DNA from: Nitrospirales bacterium
Lineage (GTDB): Bacteria > Nitrospirota > Nitrospiria > Nitrospirales > UBA8639
NCBI GenBank assembly: GCA_029261305.1
Contig: JAJDBO010000015.1
Span: 1 to 16,660, forward strand
DNA: 16,660 nt
Direction of reading: 5' to 3'
Of this stretch, positions 7,467-14,818 are shown piece by piece. Made by a program: the position numbers and the translations under genes. The notes below the pieces were generated by a model. The model was given only the letters and a program-made list of their open reading frames with translations. It ran no database searches and was not told the DNA's origin. The first letter of the stretch is position 1. Each line of letters starts with the position of its first letter.

Positions 7467-8797
7467 GACCTACCTCCCTCATTTTCAAAGGTAAAGAAAA
7501 AGGTGGCCCCTTTTCCCATGGTCGCATCTGCCCAAATACGCCCCCCATGGCGTTTAATAATACGATGCACCGTCGCAAGCCCAATCCCAATACCTTGAAA
7601 TTCACTCACGGCATGTAATCGCTGAAATGCCCCAAAGAGTTTATCTGCGTAGGTCATATCAAACCCCACGCCATTGTCTCTGACAAAAAAGACGGGTTGG
7701 GCATAATGGTACGTCATCCCTAATTCCACTCTGGGAAATTCTTCATGGCTGGTAAATTTCCATGCATTCGCAAGCAAATTTTCTAATACGACTCTAGTCA
7801 GATCTGGATCTGCGATCGCACGGAGATTGTCCGCCACGACTACTTCGACCTGACGGTCAGGTTCGGCTTTGTTCAGGTCTGATACAATGGATTGGCCAAT
7901 ACTGGAAAGGTCTACCGGCTCAAACGTCAATTCCGCGCGAATAAGTCTGGCGAGATTCAGCATGGCATCAATGAGTTTGGCCATGCGCTGGCTGGCTTCA
8001 CGTACCCGTTGCAAATACTGCCGACCCGTGTCGTCTAGCTTATCGTGATAGTCATCAAGCACTGCCTGACTGAACCCATCAATCCCGCGCAACGGGGCCC
8101 GTAAATCGTGAGAGACCGAATAACTAAAGGCCTCTAACTCTTTGTTCGAGGCCTCTAACTGGGTCGTCCGATCAAGCAAGTCGGCATTCAGCTTGCTCAT
8201 ATTATCCTCGACGCGTTGCCGTTCAGAAATTTCTCTTGTCAGTTCGATATTCGTTTCTGCAAGCTTGGACGTGCGCTCGTGAACTCGCCGTTCAAGGTCC
8301 AAATGAGCTTGTCGCAATTCTTCTTCCACACGACAACGTTCACTCATTTGCCGTTCAAGCTCAAGATTGGAATCCCGAAGGGCCGATGTGCGTTCCATCA
8401 CACGATGTTCCAACTCTACAGACGTGCGTCGAAGTTTGCTGATGACGAGTCCTAATCCACCCAACCAAACCACAAGAAGAAAGGCTGACAATGAATAGAC
8501 GTTGTACCAATCGTGAAACCGAACCCGTTGCACAATATCACTTGAATACAAACCGCGCAGATCATCCAACGCTTTGGAATACACTTGAGAATCAGCAACC
8601 GCCATCGACTCAATCAGGTCCCCTTGTAGTTGGGACACCTGGAGTAACATCAGCGCTAAGCTTGAACAGAACAACACGGTAAGCACAAGGACCATGCGCT
8701 CATATAAGGGATCCATCACACGGGCTAATGCATGATTCATAACATGACCTATCGCCGACACGTGTTCACGTAGCGTTCCCATATCTACAAAGACCAT
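7463..8797 (-). CDS. Membrane sensor histidine kinase with duplicated coiled-coil linker
   Basis: A 444-aa transmembrane kinase. TM1 (about 34-56) and TM2 (about 101-121) flank a short 44-residue periplasmic segment, too small for a PAS or Cache sensor. Residues 125-225 are a long coiled coil holding a near-repeat about 39 residues apart (ERTSALRDSNLELERQ at 135 and ERTSKLAETNIELTRE at 174). The HisKA H-box is SYSVSHDLRAPL with His230. The catalytic domain has the N-box LLANAWKF, G1 box VRDNGVGFD, F-box LFGAFQRLH and G2 box GIGIGLATV. The C-terminus is of the phytochrome-type kinase class, but there is no chromophore domain. It starts 9 bp after the ATPase stop, with GGAG 5 bases before the ATG, and overlaps the response regulator by 4 bp. 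The three genes form one operon. Confidence 0.94.
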   Translation of the reverse strand: MVFVDMGTLREHVSAIGHVMNHALARVMDPLYERMVLVLTVLFCSSLALMLLQVSQLQGDLIESMAVADSQVYSKALDDLRGLYSSDIVQRVRFHDWYNVYSLSAFLLVVWLGGLGLVISKLRRTSVELEHRVMERTSALRDSNLELERQMSERCRVEEELRQAHLDLERRVHERTSKLAETNIELTREISERQRVEDNMSKLNADLLDRTTQLEASNKELEAFSYSVSHDLRAPLRGIDGFSQAVLDDYHDKLDDTGRQYLQRVREASQRMAKLIDAMLNLARLIRAELTFEPVDLSSIGQSIVSDLNKAEPDRQVEVVVADNLRAIADPDLTRVVLENLLANAWKFTSHEEFPRVELGMTYHYAQPVFFVRDNGVGFDMTYADKLFGAFQRLHAVSEFQGIGIGLATVHRIIKRHGGRIWADATMGKGATFFFTFENEGGRS

Positions 8798-8806
8798 CTA
8801 CTCCAC

Positions 8807-11140
8807 TTAGCCGACTTGCGCGGTGGCATATTCCGCGGGGACAGCGAGCTCCTCAGCTCCAACACCAACGGGGTCTCCCTCAACAGGCGTTTCCAACTCG
8901 GTATCTTCCGTATAACTTGGCCGCAATGGCGTCACTTCGAGATCCACGGCTTCCTCTGGAGCCAATCGCTTTAGGTCCCATTCCGTGATCCAGCCTTTGA
9001 CATATTCCCGCATCCGCGTACTGGACAACTTTTCACCGGAAGGGATGGCCGGCGGAGACCAATGATAAGCAGACGCATGAATACCTCTGACTTTTTCCTT
9101 GGTTTCTTCAATCATCCGATCGTACGGGCCAACCAATCGCGCCCGCTCGCTCTCGATCAACCGCATTCCTTCGACGGCTTGATCCGCCAACAAGACATCG
9201 GTTTCCGATCGGCCTTCTCGCAACTTGCTTGGAATTTTTTCACGATCGCCTTTGTCTTCTAAAATCGCGCTTTGAAAATCGTCCGTTAGAGCAATCACTG
9301 AAGCCAAGCCCGATTTATATCCAAGATCCGCGTAACTGGACGCCTCAAGACCTCCCATCCATCGGGCTAATTCCGCGTAAGACTTCGCCCGTTGTTTGAG
9401 GGAATAGCGTCCAATGATTTCCGCCTCATCAATCAACAGGATCCAGCCAGAATATCCCGCGGCTATCATCAAGCGAGAAGCGAATTTAAATCGTTGCAAC
9501 GCCAAATCTGTTTGAGAAATTTTTTCGAACGTGTAGGGATTCGAGGCACTGCAGGCTTGAAGATAGCGTTTAAGCTCAGCCACGCCAATGGGGTCCCCAG
9601 ACCAAAACCGGACAAGACGATGGCTCAACTCCCGATCGTTCGCTAACCGTTCATACAAAAACAATGTGGCAGCGAACCGACTATCTAACTCTCCGCTTGG
9701 CCCATGCACCCACTCATAAAAGTCGGCATATTGTGGGCCCTGGAAATTCAATTCTCCTGCTACTTCCGCTAACGTTCCGCCGCGTTTTCCAGGAACCAGA
9801 ATGGTTTCTATCGCCGCACGATAGATTTTCACAAGACTGTACAGGGGTGTTTCTTTACTAATGACAATGCGACTACAGGCAAAATTTTTCTCTAGCGCCA
9901 GTTCTTGAAGATATTCCAAGGCATGGGATTTTCCAGTCCCGAATCCACCATCTAACAAGATACCCTTTGTCGTGGTGCCTTCGGTCACGCTGCTTTGTGC
10001 ACTTTCAAGCATTCGCCGAAATTGTCCTTCAATTTCCGGTTGCGCACAGCCCAAGACCTGAACGGCATCTCGATTGGGCACTCCAGCCCGCAATGCCTCG
10101 ATGGCTCGACGGTGCAACATTTCTTGTCCATTGGCGACAGACGCTCCTTGCTCAAGGATACTTACCAGGCCCCTAGCTAAAGCGGCTTCCCCAGAAAGTC
10201 GAACCAGGGGAGCAAAGGGATTTTGTCGACGTTTATCCCGCACATCGTCCCAGATTCGAAGTTTAAGAGCCTCATACCGATTCAGCCCTCGTTTCTCGTC
10301 TTTCACGAACTCCTCAGGTGCCATCACCACAATTAAACAGCCTTCGAGTTCATCCGTACCATCAACAAATTGACGCAAGACTTCATACGCATCCATGGCT
10401 GCAGCGGCTGTATAAAAGAAGGCAGTGTCCGCGACATTCGATCGTTTAGATACCATGTATTGTCCAATATCCAACGTCAGGACTAACCCCCCCTTGCCCA
10501 CCAATCGCAACCAGTAGACGAGCGAGGCCATCATATCCCTCGCATTGTGCCGGGCGACTTTTTGAAAAATGAGCGCATCCTTGAGCGTAGAAATCAGACG
10601 CAGTTCTCCACACAACCATTCCTTCACGGCATTTGCGAGAAATGGGTTGGGATCACCACTATCTAGTTGAGCCAAACATAATCGAACCATGGCCATTCGA
10701 AACTCTTGGCACATCCCGGAATCTCGAAAAATGGCTTTTTCTAGCCAGCTCCGCAGTTCACGGCGAAGTAACATTTCCTCTCGATCGTTCAACTCAGCAA
10801 TAGCTTGAAGGCTAAACGCTGCACGATCATCTGGGACTTGATATCCGTTTTCGACTAACAGTCGTGACAAAAACAAATGCGCCAATCCATCCCAATCAAT
10901 CTGCCTGGCCACTTTATGAAATAATCGGTCAATCATGTGAATCTTGGTGTACTGCGCATCCGCTTTGGCGAACACATACCCATCGTCTTGCGCCACCTTG
11001 AGCAGTTGCTGAGGTAAATTCCGACGAACCTCTTCTTCAGCACTCACCACAAATTTGACGGCGGACCCTCCTTGTCGCAAATAACTTTGGACATACTCTT
11101 TCTGGATTACCGCCAACCAATCCTGAGATGACATGTTCAT
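8807..11140 (-). CDS. Twin-module DUF2791 (BrxC/BrxD-like) P-loop ATPase, paralogue B
   Basis: A 777-aa ATPase whose whole length aligns with residues 107-880 of paralogue A. The N-terminal module (about 1-320) keeps the fold landmarks but not the motifs: VVSAEEEVRR (31-40) stands where a P-loop should be, and LTLDIGQY (221-228) replaces a Walker B Asp-Glu. The C-terminal module (about 345-720) is intact: GGFGTGKSH (398-406, Lys404), ILLIDEAE (567-574, Asp571-Glu572) and SVIALTDDF (614-622). Both proteins end with a TEWD(V/L)KRL segment and an acidic tail. The frame is open upstream to 11305, but ATG at 11140 is chosen because it follows GAGAGGA, begins where homology to paralogue A begins, and leaves the riboswitch untranslated. 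It heads an operon with the kinase and response regulator. Family members act in BREX/Pgl defence; function here is unknown. Confidence 0.88.
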   Translation of the reverse strand: MNMSSQDWLAVIQKEYVQSYLRQGGSAVKFVVSAEEEVRRNLPQQLLKVAQDDGYVFAKADAQYTKIHMIDRLFHKVARQIDWDGLAHLFLSRLLVENGYQVPDDRAAFSLQAIAELNDREEMLLRRELRSWLEKAIFRDSGMCQEFRMAMVRLCLAQLDSGDPNPFLANAVKEWLCGELRLISTLKDALIFQKVARHNARDMMASLVYWLRLVGKGGLVLTLDIGQYMVSKRSNVADTAFFYTAAAAMDAYEVLRQFVDGTDELEGCLIVVMAPEEFVKDEKRGLNRYEALKLRIWDDVRDKRRQNPFAPLVRLSGEAALARGLVSILEQGASVANGQEMLHRRAIEALRAGVPNRDAVQVLGCAQPEIEGQFRRMLESAQSSVTEGTTTKGILLDGGFGTGKSHALEYLQELALEKNFACSRIVISKETPLYSLVKIYRAAIETILVPGKRGGTLAEVAGELNFQGPQYADFYEWVHGPSGELDSRFAATLFLYERLANDRELSHRLVRFWSGDPIGVAELKRYLQACSASNPYTFEKISQTDLALQRFKFASRLMIAAGYSGWILLIDEAEIIGRYSLKQRAKSYAELARWMGGLEASSYADLGYKSGLASVIALTDDFQSAILEDKGDREKIPSKLREGRSETDVLLADQAVEGMRLIESERARLVGPYDRMIEETKEKVRGIHASAYHWSPPAIPSGEKLSSTRMREYVKGWITEWDLKRLAPEEAVDLEVTPLRPSYTEDTELETPVEGDPVGVGAEELAVPAEYATAQVG

Positions 11141-11231
11141 GACGATCCTCTCTTTCCCTTGAAATACGACCACATGATATAGACCAACGCAATCATCGGT
11201 ATGTTTCCTTTTGAGTCGATGCTGTGTGAAG

Positions 11232-11261
11232 GAGAAAAAGAGGAAGAGCCCGATCTCGGGC
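11232..11261 (-). terminator. Possible terminator in the riboswitch expression platform
   Basis: Between the aptamer and the ATPase start codon the transcript can form GCCCG-AGAU-CGGGC (11261-11248), followed after about 8 bases by a U-run, CUUUUUCU (11240-11233). A hairpin plus U-tract here is the classic arrangement for c-di-GMP control by premature termination. The U-run is set back from the stem, so efficiency is uncertain. Confidence 0.5.
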
Positions 11262-11296
11262 ACGGAAGAGCAAGCGTTACACTTCGAAACGTTGCA

Positions 11297-11396
11297 ACCA
11301 GACAAACCCTGAAAGGAAAGATCCTTCCCCTTCTGCTTAGGTCTCTTGGCTTTGCGTCCTACCCTCTCAGGTAGTTTGCCCTTTCGCCTCCTACTT
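11297..11396 (-). promoter_or_regulatory. Cyclic-di-GMP-I riboswitch (GEMM-I aptamer)
   Basis: The minus strand carries the hallmark GEMM-I conserved blocks in the right order. GGGCAAAC (11381-11374) comes first. Next is a hairpin CUACCU-GAGA-GGGUAG (11374-11359) capped by a GNRA tetraloop, then GACGCAAAGCC (11358-11348), which includes the tetraloop-receptor region. GACCUAA (11344-11338) follows, then a variable hairpin, then GGGUUUGUCU (11309-11300), which closes the second helix by pairing AGAC with GUCU. These are the core features of the Vc2-type c-di-GMP aptamer. It lies about 155 bases before the ATG of ATPase B, in the same direction, so it should control the ATPase-kinase-regulator operon. 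Whether ligand turns expression on or off cannot be read safely. Confidence 0.93.
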
Positions 11397-11489
11397 CTAA
11401 AGCTATCGGAAGGATCAAATTTTTCTTGCTAAGAGAAAAAGGCGAGTGAGGCCCATCGGCGATAGAAAAGACCAAGGTCAACAGACTCC

Positions 11490-11509
11490 AAAAAAAAACG
11501 AATATCGTT
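11490..11509 (-). terminator. Intrinsic terminator after the 267-aa coiled-coil gene
   Basis: The transcript forms AACGA-UAU-UCGUU (11509-11497) running straight into about ten U residues (to 11490), 25 bases past the stop at 11535. The stem is short and AU-rich but the U-tract is strong. It separates the coiled-coil gene from the riboswitch-controlled operon, implying separate transcripts. Confidence 0.6.
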
Positions 11510-11534
11510 CGAAGAGGGGTACGAAGCCGAACCA

Positions 11535-12338
11535 TTAACCCGCAGGGATAAACGAGGTTCCATAATAAGTACGCAATCGTCCACCTTGAGTGATCACACT
11601 CAAAGTCTTTGTCGCGTCTTTGATGCCAGTACTGGCATGGAAGTGAAGGTGGTGCCCCTTTTTTGTTTGAGCGACACCACTTTTATCGAGGAAATACAAA
11701 TCTCGTGCAAATTCTTGCCTCGTATATTCAAAAGATTGACGAGGCAGCATGGTTAATAATTCATAAATCTCCATTAAGGGTACCACGATCCCTGTCCCCA
11801 GGAGATGCTTGCCACGAATTCCAACCGCAATGGAGTAAGCTGAATACAAAATAGTCAAAAATTCATGCGGCTTAAATCGATATGGCCTCGTTTGTAAAGC
11901 TTTTAACCGTTTGATCAACAAGGACGGTCGCAATCGCGTTTCCCGTACACGATCAATGGTCACAGCTCTATCGTTGGGATGAACCCGGACTAACGCTGGA
12001 TACGCACATAGGGTGCCTTCATGCTCTATAAGATCAACCCCTGCCTGCTCCGCCATGGCTAACAAGTCCTGTTGAAATTCAGTCCCAGACAAGTAGGCCA
12101 CCTCGTCAAACTCCCAACTTTGGTTCGTCACGTCTAGCCCTTGCTGAAACCGAGAAGCCGCCTCGTTCGCTTCCTCAAGGGCGGCTCGTAACTTTTGAAA
12201 ATCTCCGACATTCGCAGCGGTACGAATTTTTTTAACGGCCGCGGCCGCATCCGTCACGGATTTCACGAGTAATTCAGATTCTCGTTCGATCTTGGCCAAC
12301 GTATGTTCAAGATCACACCGCGTCTGCTGTTCAATCAT
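11535..12338 (-). CDS. Coiled-coil protein of unknown function upstream of ATPase B
   Basis: A 267-aa protein not assignable to a named family. Residues 1-72 are an alpha-helical, heptad-rich coiled coil. After this comes a segment AYLSGTEFQQDLL (81-93) and a compact region with CAYPALVRV (111-119) and DRAVTID (123-129). A mostly helical stretch with a possible amphipathic or hydrophobic helix (FLTILYSAYSIAVGI, 160-174) follows. The C-terminal 60 residues (YTRQEFARDLYFLDKSG, then basic GHHLHFH) could be a winged-helix-like unit; this is inference. No signal peptide or catalytic motif is seen. The ATG follows AAAGGA at good spacing. It lies directly upstream of, and parallel to, the ATPase operon but ends at its own terminator. 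It may be a partner or adaptor of the ATPases. Confidence 0.75.
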   Translation of the reverse strand: MIEQQTRCDLEHTLAKIERESELLVKSVTDAAAAVKKIRTAANVGDFQKLRAALEEANEAASRFQQGLDVTNQSWEFDEVAYLSGTEFQQDLLAMAEQAGVDLIEHEGTLCAYPALVRVHPNDRAVTIDRVRETRLRPSLLIKRLKALQTRPYRFKPHEFLTILYSAYSIAVGIRGKHLLGTGIVVPLMEIYELLTMLPRQSFEYTRQEFARDLYFLDKSGVAQTKKGHHLHFHASTGIKDATKTLSVITQGGRLRTYYGTSFIPAG

Positions 12339-12409
12339 CGCCCAGGTCCTTTAGTGTCAATAGTGAGGGAAACCAGTGAAATATGGCCTAGTCTTCCTTC
12401 TCGGTCACC

Positions 12410-12437
12410 TTGACGTTTCCTAAAGACACGCTAGGAT
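12410..12437 (+). promoter_or_regulatory. Probable promoter of the SDR gene
   Basis: TTGACG (12410-12415), a 16-base spacer and TAGGAT (12432-12437) form a plausible sigma70 promoter in the divergent region. Start of transcription would fall near 12444, giving an 88-base leader to the ATG at 12532. This disfavours the upstream in-frame ATG at 12451. Confidence 0.5.
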
Positions 12438-12531
12438 AACACAGACGTTTATGGAATTTTGGTCACGTTCCTGTACGTCTTTGACGGGAGGATCGCTAGC
12501 GCACTCATTGGGATTTGATGGATTTTTGGAT

Positions 12532-13320
12532 ATGACAGCAACAAACAGGCCCTTCGCCATCATCACTGGTGCATCACGAGGTATTGGAGCCGCGTATGCT
12601 CGCACACTCGCAAGCCAAGGGCACGACTTGCTTTTAGTGTCTCGAGATACCGATCGACTAAACCAACTCTCTCAGAAACTGGAAAACGCTTATTCCATTC
12701 ACGCCCATGTATGTACCCTTGATCTGGCCCAACCCAATTCCGCCCATCAATTATTTGTGGCCGCTCGGGAGTATCGACAGACACCAGATCTCCTGATTAA
12801 CAACGCCGGCTTTGGGTTATATGGCGATTTCATCTCACACTCACTGCCTCGCATCCAGCAAATGCTGCAACTACACATTCAAACCGTAGTCGAAAGTATG
12901 CGACTGTTTCTACCTGGAATGATTGAGCGTGGCTCAGGGACCATCATCAATGTCGCCTCCATTGCAGGAATGCTCCCGATTCCTTACTTCGCCGAATATG
13001 CAGCCACCAAGGCGTTTCTCATTTCCTTTTCTGAAGCACTCGCTGAAGAAATGAAATTCACGGGAGTTCACATTCAAGCCTGTTGCCCAGGTCAGACGGA
13101 AACGGACTTTCATGCTTCAGCAGGGTTTCGCCCTTTTACCCCAATTGCTGTACAAACGTCTAAAAAAGTTGTTGAAGTTTCCCTTGCGGCCTTGAGGAAA
13201 AAACAAACCGTCGTCACCATTGGATGGCAAGGCAAGCTCTCTTCATTTCTTACGAAATGGGTACCACGAAAAATTCTCATCAAGAAGACAGGGCAAAGGA
13301 CACAACCACCCTCATCCTAA
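12532..13320 (+). CDS. Short-chain dehydrogenase/reductase (classical SDR)
   Basis: A 262-aa NAD(P)-dependent oxidoreductase of the SDR superfamily, DltE/COG0300-like. The cofactor-binding motif is TGASRGIG (12-19), with Arg16 and Arg38 hinting at NADP preference. NNAG (90-93) stabilises the central sheet. The catalytic set is Ser143, Tyr156 and Lys160 (YAATK). The C-terminal part about 225-262 is basic and hydrophobic and may touch the membrane, as in lipid-acting SDRs. The substrate is unknown. The chosen ATG has only a weak ribosome binding site; an in-frame ATG at 12451 would add 27 residues unlike any SDR N-terminus. The lipoprotein gene follows 38 bases downstream, suggesting co-transcription. 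Confidence 0.9.
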   Translation: MTATNRPFAIITGASRGIGAAYARTLASQGHDLLLVSRDTDRLNQLSQKLENAYSIHAHVCTLDLAQPNSAHQLFVAAREYRQTPDLLINNAGFGLYGDFISHSLPRIQQMLQLHIQTVVESMRLFLPGMIERGSGTIINVASIAGMLPIPYFAEYAATKAFLISFSEALAEEMKFTGVHIQACCPGQTETDFHASAGFRPFTPIAVQTSKKVVEVSLAALRKKQTVVTIGWQGKLSSFLTKWVPRKILIKKTGQRTQPPSS

Positions 13321-13358
13321 CCTCCTTTCCTCGGCAACCTCTTGAGAAATTGAGTGCA

Positions 13359-13820
13359 ATGAAAAAACAAAGAATGAAACGAAAAATGATAAATTCAATG
13401 TCTTGCACCATCTTCATAATGATTTTGGGAACGATAGCATTGTTCTTGCTTCTAGGTTGTGCGGGGCCACAGCCAGTCTTATACCCCAATGACCATTTTA
13501 AATCCGTCGGCCAAGCACAGTCAGACGTAGACATTGCCGAATGCCAAGAGTTAGCTGAAGCCCATACGTCCTCACCAAATAAAGGCAAAGAAGTGGCACA
13601 AAGTACAGCAATCGGTGCTGGGGTTGGTGCGGCTTCTGGCGCTGTGATTGGCGCAATTCAGGGATCAGCTGGAAAAGGGGCTGCTGTTGGAGCCGCAGTG
13701 GGAGCCACAGGCGGGCTCTTGCGATCAGTGCTTCGTGGATCAGAACCCAGCCGGACCTACAAAAACTTTGTCAACACATGTTTGAAGGAGCGCGGCTATA
13801 ACCCAATTGGATGGGAATAG
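13359..13820 (+). CDS. Glycine-zipper lipoprotein
   Basis: A 153-aa envelope lipoprotein. A basic start (KKQRMKRK) and hydrophobic core lead into the lipobox LLGC with Cys34, the lipidation site. Residues 85-120 form a Gly/Ala-rich glycine zipper with repeated GxxxG spacing ([19 protein letters not shown]-like), able to pack helices in or against a membrane. The ending [16 protein letters not shown] is the typical conserved tail of this family. Cys62 and Cys141 may form a disulfide. Related proteins sit in the outer membrane of Gram-negative bacteria, role mostly unknown. The start is uncertain: ATG at 13359, 13374 or 13389 would each keep the signal peptide, and no ribosome binding site is strong. 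Probably co-transcribed with the SDR gene. Confidence 0.85.
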   Translation: MKKQRMKRKMINSMSCTIFIMILGTIALFLLLGCAGPQPVLYPNDHFKSVGQAQSDVDIAECQELAEAHTSSPNKGKEVAQSTAIGAGVGAASGAVIGAIQGSAGKGAAVGAAVGATGGLLRSVLRGSEPSRTYKNFVNTCLKERGYNPIGWE

Positions 13821-13850
13821 CCTCCCACGAACGTCTTCATTATGAGTCCG

Positions 13851-14702
13851 CTAATTTTCTCGTTCAGTTCTTTTTAAGGTGCGCATCAGCGCCTTATCTT
13901 TTAAGGCCATCTCGCTGAGCGCATCCATGATGTGCAAGTCCTGAGATTCCATGATCTCCTTGGCCTTGGCATATTGCTTGGCGTTGAACCGTGCCACTGT
14001 GGGTTGGTTATTGATCACCTGACATGCCAGCACGCCATCTTCGATTTCTAGGGTTCCCCCTTGGTCAATGAGCTCTTGTGCCTGCGGAACCGTAATCCCA
14101 TGCAACGTCGCAAACTCCTGAATGCCGCCGGTCTCAACCATTGATCCATCAGGCATGGTGCATTTGCGTTTAAAATACTGCGACCAATCTTTTCGATAGT
14201 CGATATATTTAATATCCCCGCCTTTGGCCACAGACCGATCCAGCGTCGAATAATCTAACCCAAGATTTTTTTGCTTGAGCCGTTCTTGTAATTCTTCGGG
14301 CAGACCTCGAAAAAATATCCGTTCTGCGGCTTCCGCCAACGGAATCTCGGAATATCGCCCAAGTTGTTCCGCTTCCGCCGTTTGGCCTAAATCTAATATC
14401 CAGGTTTGTTTTGGCACCTCTCCTGTTGAATCAATTTTGCACACAAACATCCCGCGAGTGACCACGCCTCCGGTTTGTGGATACGAATAGACCCCACCCT
14501 CTGCCAATAAGGTTTTAATTTCATCTACAGGAATCTCATAACTTTCGCCGAGAATTTTGGCATGATGATCAAGATCTTCCTCGCAAGTCATGGCACAGAC
14601 CATGACATTTCCTGGCGGATCGAAATCCGTGTAATTCTCCAACACGTTATATAGCTCCGGTTCTTTCTCGGGCTTTAACGGGCGCTTTCGTAATTTAAAC
14701 AT
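13851..14702 (-). CDS. Protein of unknown function with an internal repeat
   Basis: A 283-aa, probably cytosolic protein with no signal peptide or membrane segment. I do not recognise the family. Two segments look alike: about 48-90 (YEIPVDEIKTLLAEGGVY, then GGVVTRGMFVCKI) and about 196-230 (HGITVPQAQELIDQGGTL, then EDGVLACQVI). Each is a helical unit with a V/I-P start and an L-x-x-x-GG end, followed by a beta pair ending in a Cys-containing strand. The helical part recalls DNA- or peptide-binding helix-turn-helix units, but this is inference. The C-terminus is helical and highly charged. The ATG is preceded by GGAGAAATGGAAAG. It is divergent from pyrE and convergent with the lipoprotein gene, 30 bp away. 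Confidence 0.75.
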   Translation of the reverse strand: MFKLRKRPLKPEKEPELYNVLENYTDFDPPGNVMVCAMTCEEDLDHHAKILGESYEIPVDEIKTLLAEGGVYSYPQTGGVVTRGMFVCKIDSTGEVPKQTWILDLGQTAEAEQLGRYSEIPLAEAAERIFFRGLPEELQERLKQKNLGLDYSTLDRSVAKGGDIKYIDYRKDWSQYFKRKCTMPDGSMVETGGIQEFATLHGITVPQAQELIDQGGTLEIEDGVLACQVINNQPTVARFNAKQYAKAKEIMESQDLHIMDALSEMALKDKALMRTLKRTEREN

Positions 14703-14733
14703 CTTTCCATTTCTCCATTATCGCTCTGTCCAA

Positions 14734-14795
14734 AACGGTGGGTTTTACCGTTGCCTTGGTTCATCATTGAATGATAGAACAGATCCCGACATTAT
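14734..14795 (+). promoter_or_regulatory. pyrE promoter with palindromic operator candidates
   Basis: TTGAAT (14767-14772), 17 bases, then CATTAT (14790-14795) gives a moderate sigma70 promoter 24 bases before the pyrE ATG. A perfect 13-bp palindrome, ATCATT-G-AATGAT (14763-14775), overlaps the -35 element. A second dyad AACGGT-N7-ACCGTT (14734-14752) lies just upstream. Either could bind a repressor controlling this 116-bp divergent region. Confidence 0.45.
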
Positions 14796-14818
14796 CCTTT
14801 TGACCATCATAGGTTCTG

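Noticed and set aside
8128..8160. Direct repeat of AGGCCTCTAACT 21 bases apart
   Set aside because: It lies in the kinase coiled coil and encodes a heptad repeat (LEAS...LEAF), so protein structure explains it.
374..11140. A complete BREX or Pgl phage-defence system
   Set aside because: Only the DUF2791-type ATPase fits. No PglX/BrxX methyltransferase, PglZ, BrxL, BrxA/B or PglW-like gene is present, and the ATPases have a double-module form unlike a standard BrxD.
11141..11305. A longer ATPase B starting at 11305
   Set aside because: The extension would translate the expression platform and the edge of the riboswitch, is rich in Cys and Phe unlike the rest, has no counterpart in paralogue A, and the ATG at 11140 has a good GAGAGGA site.
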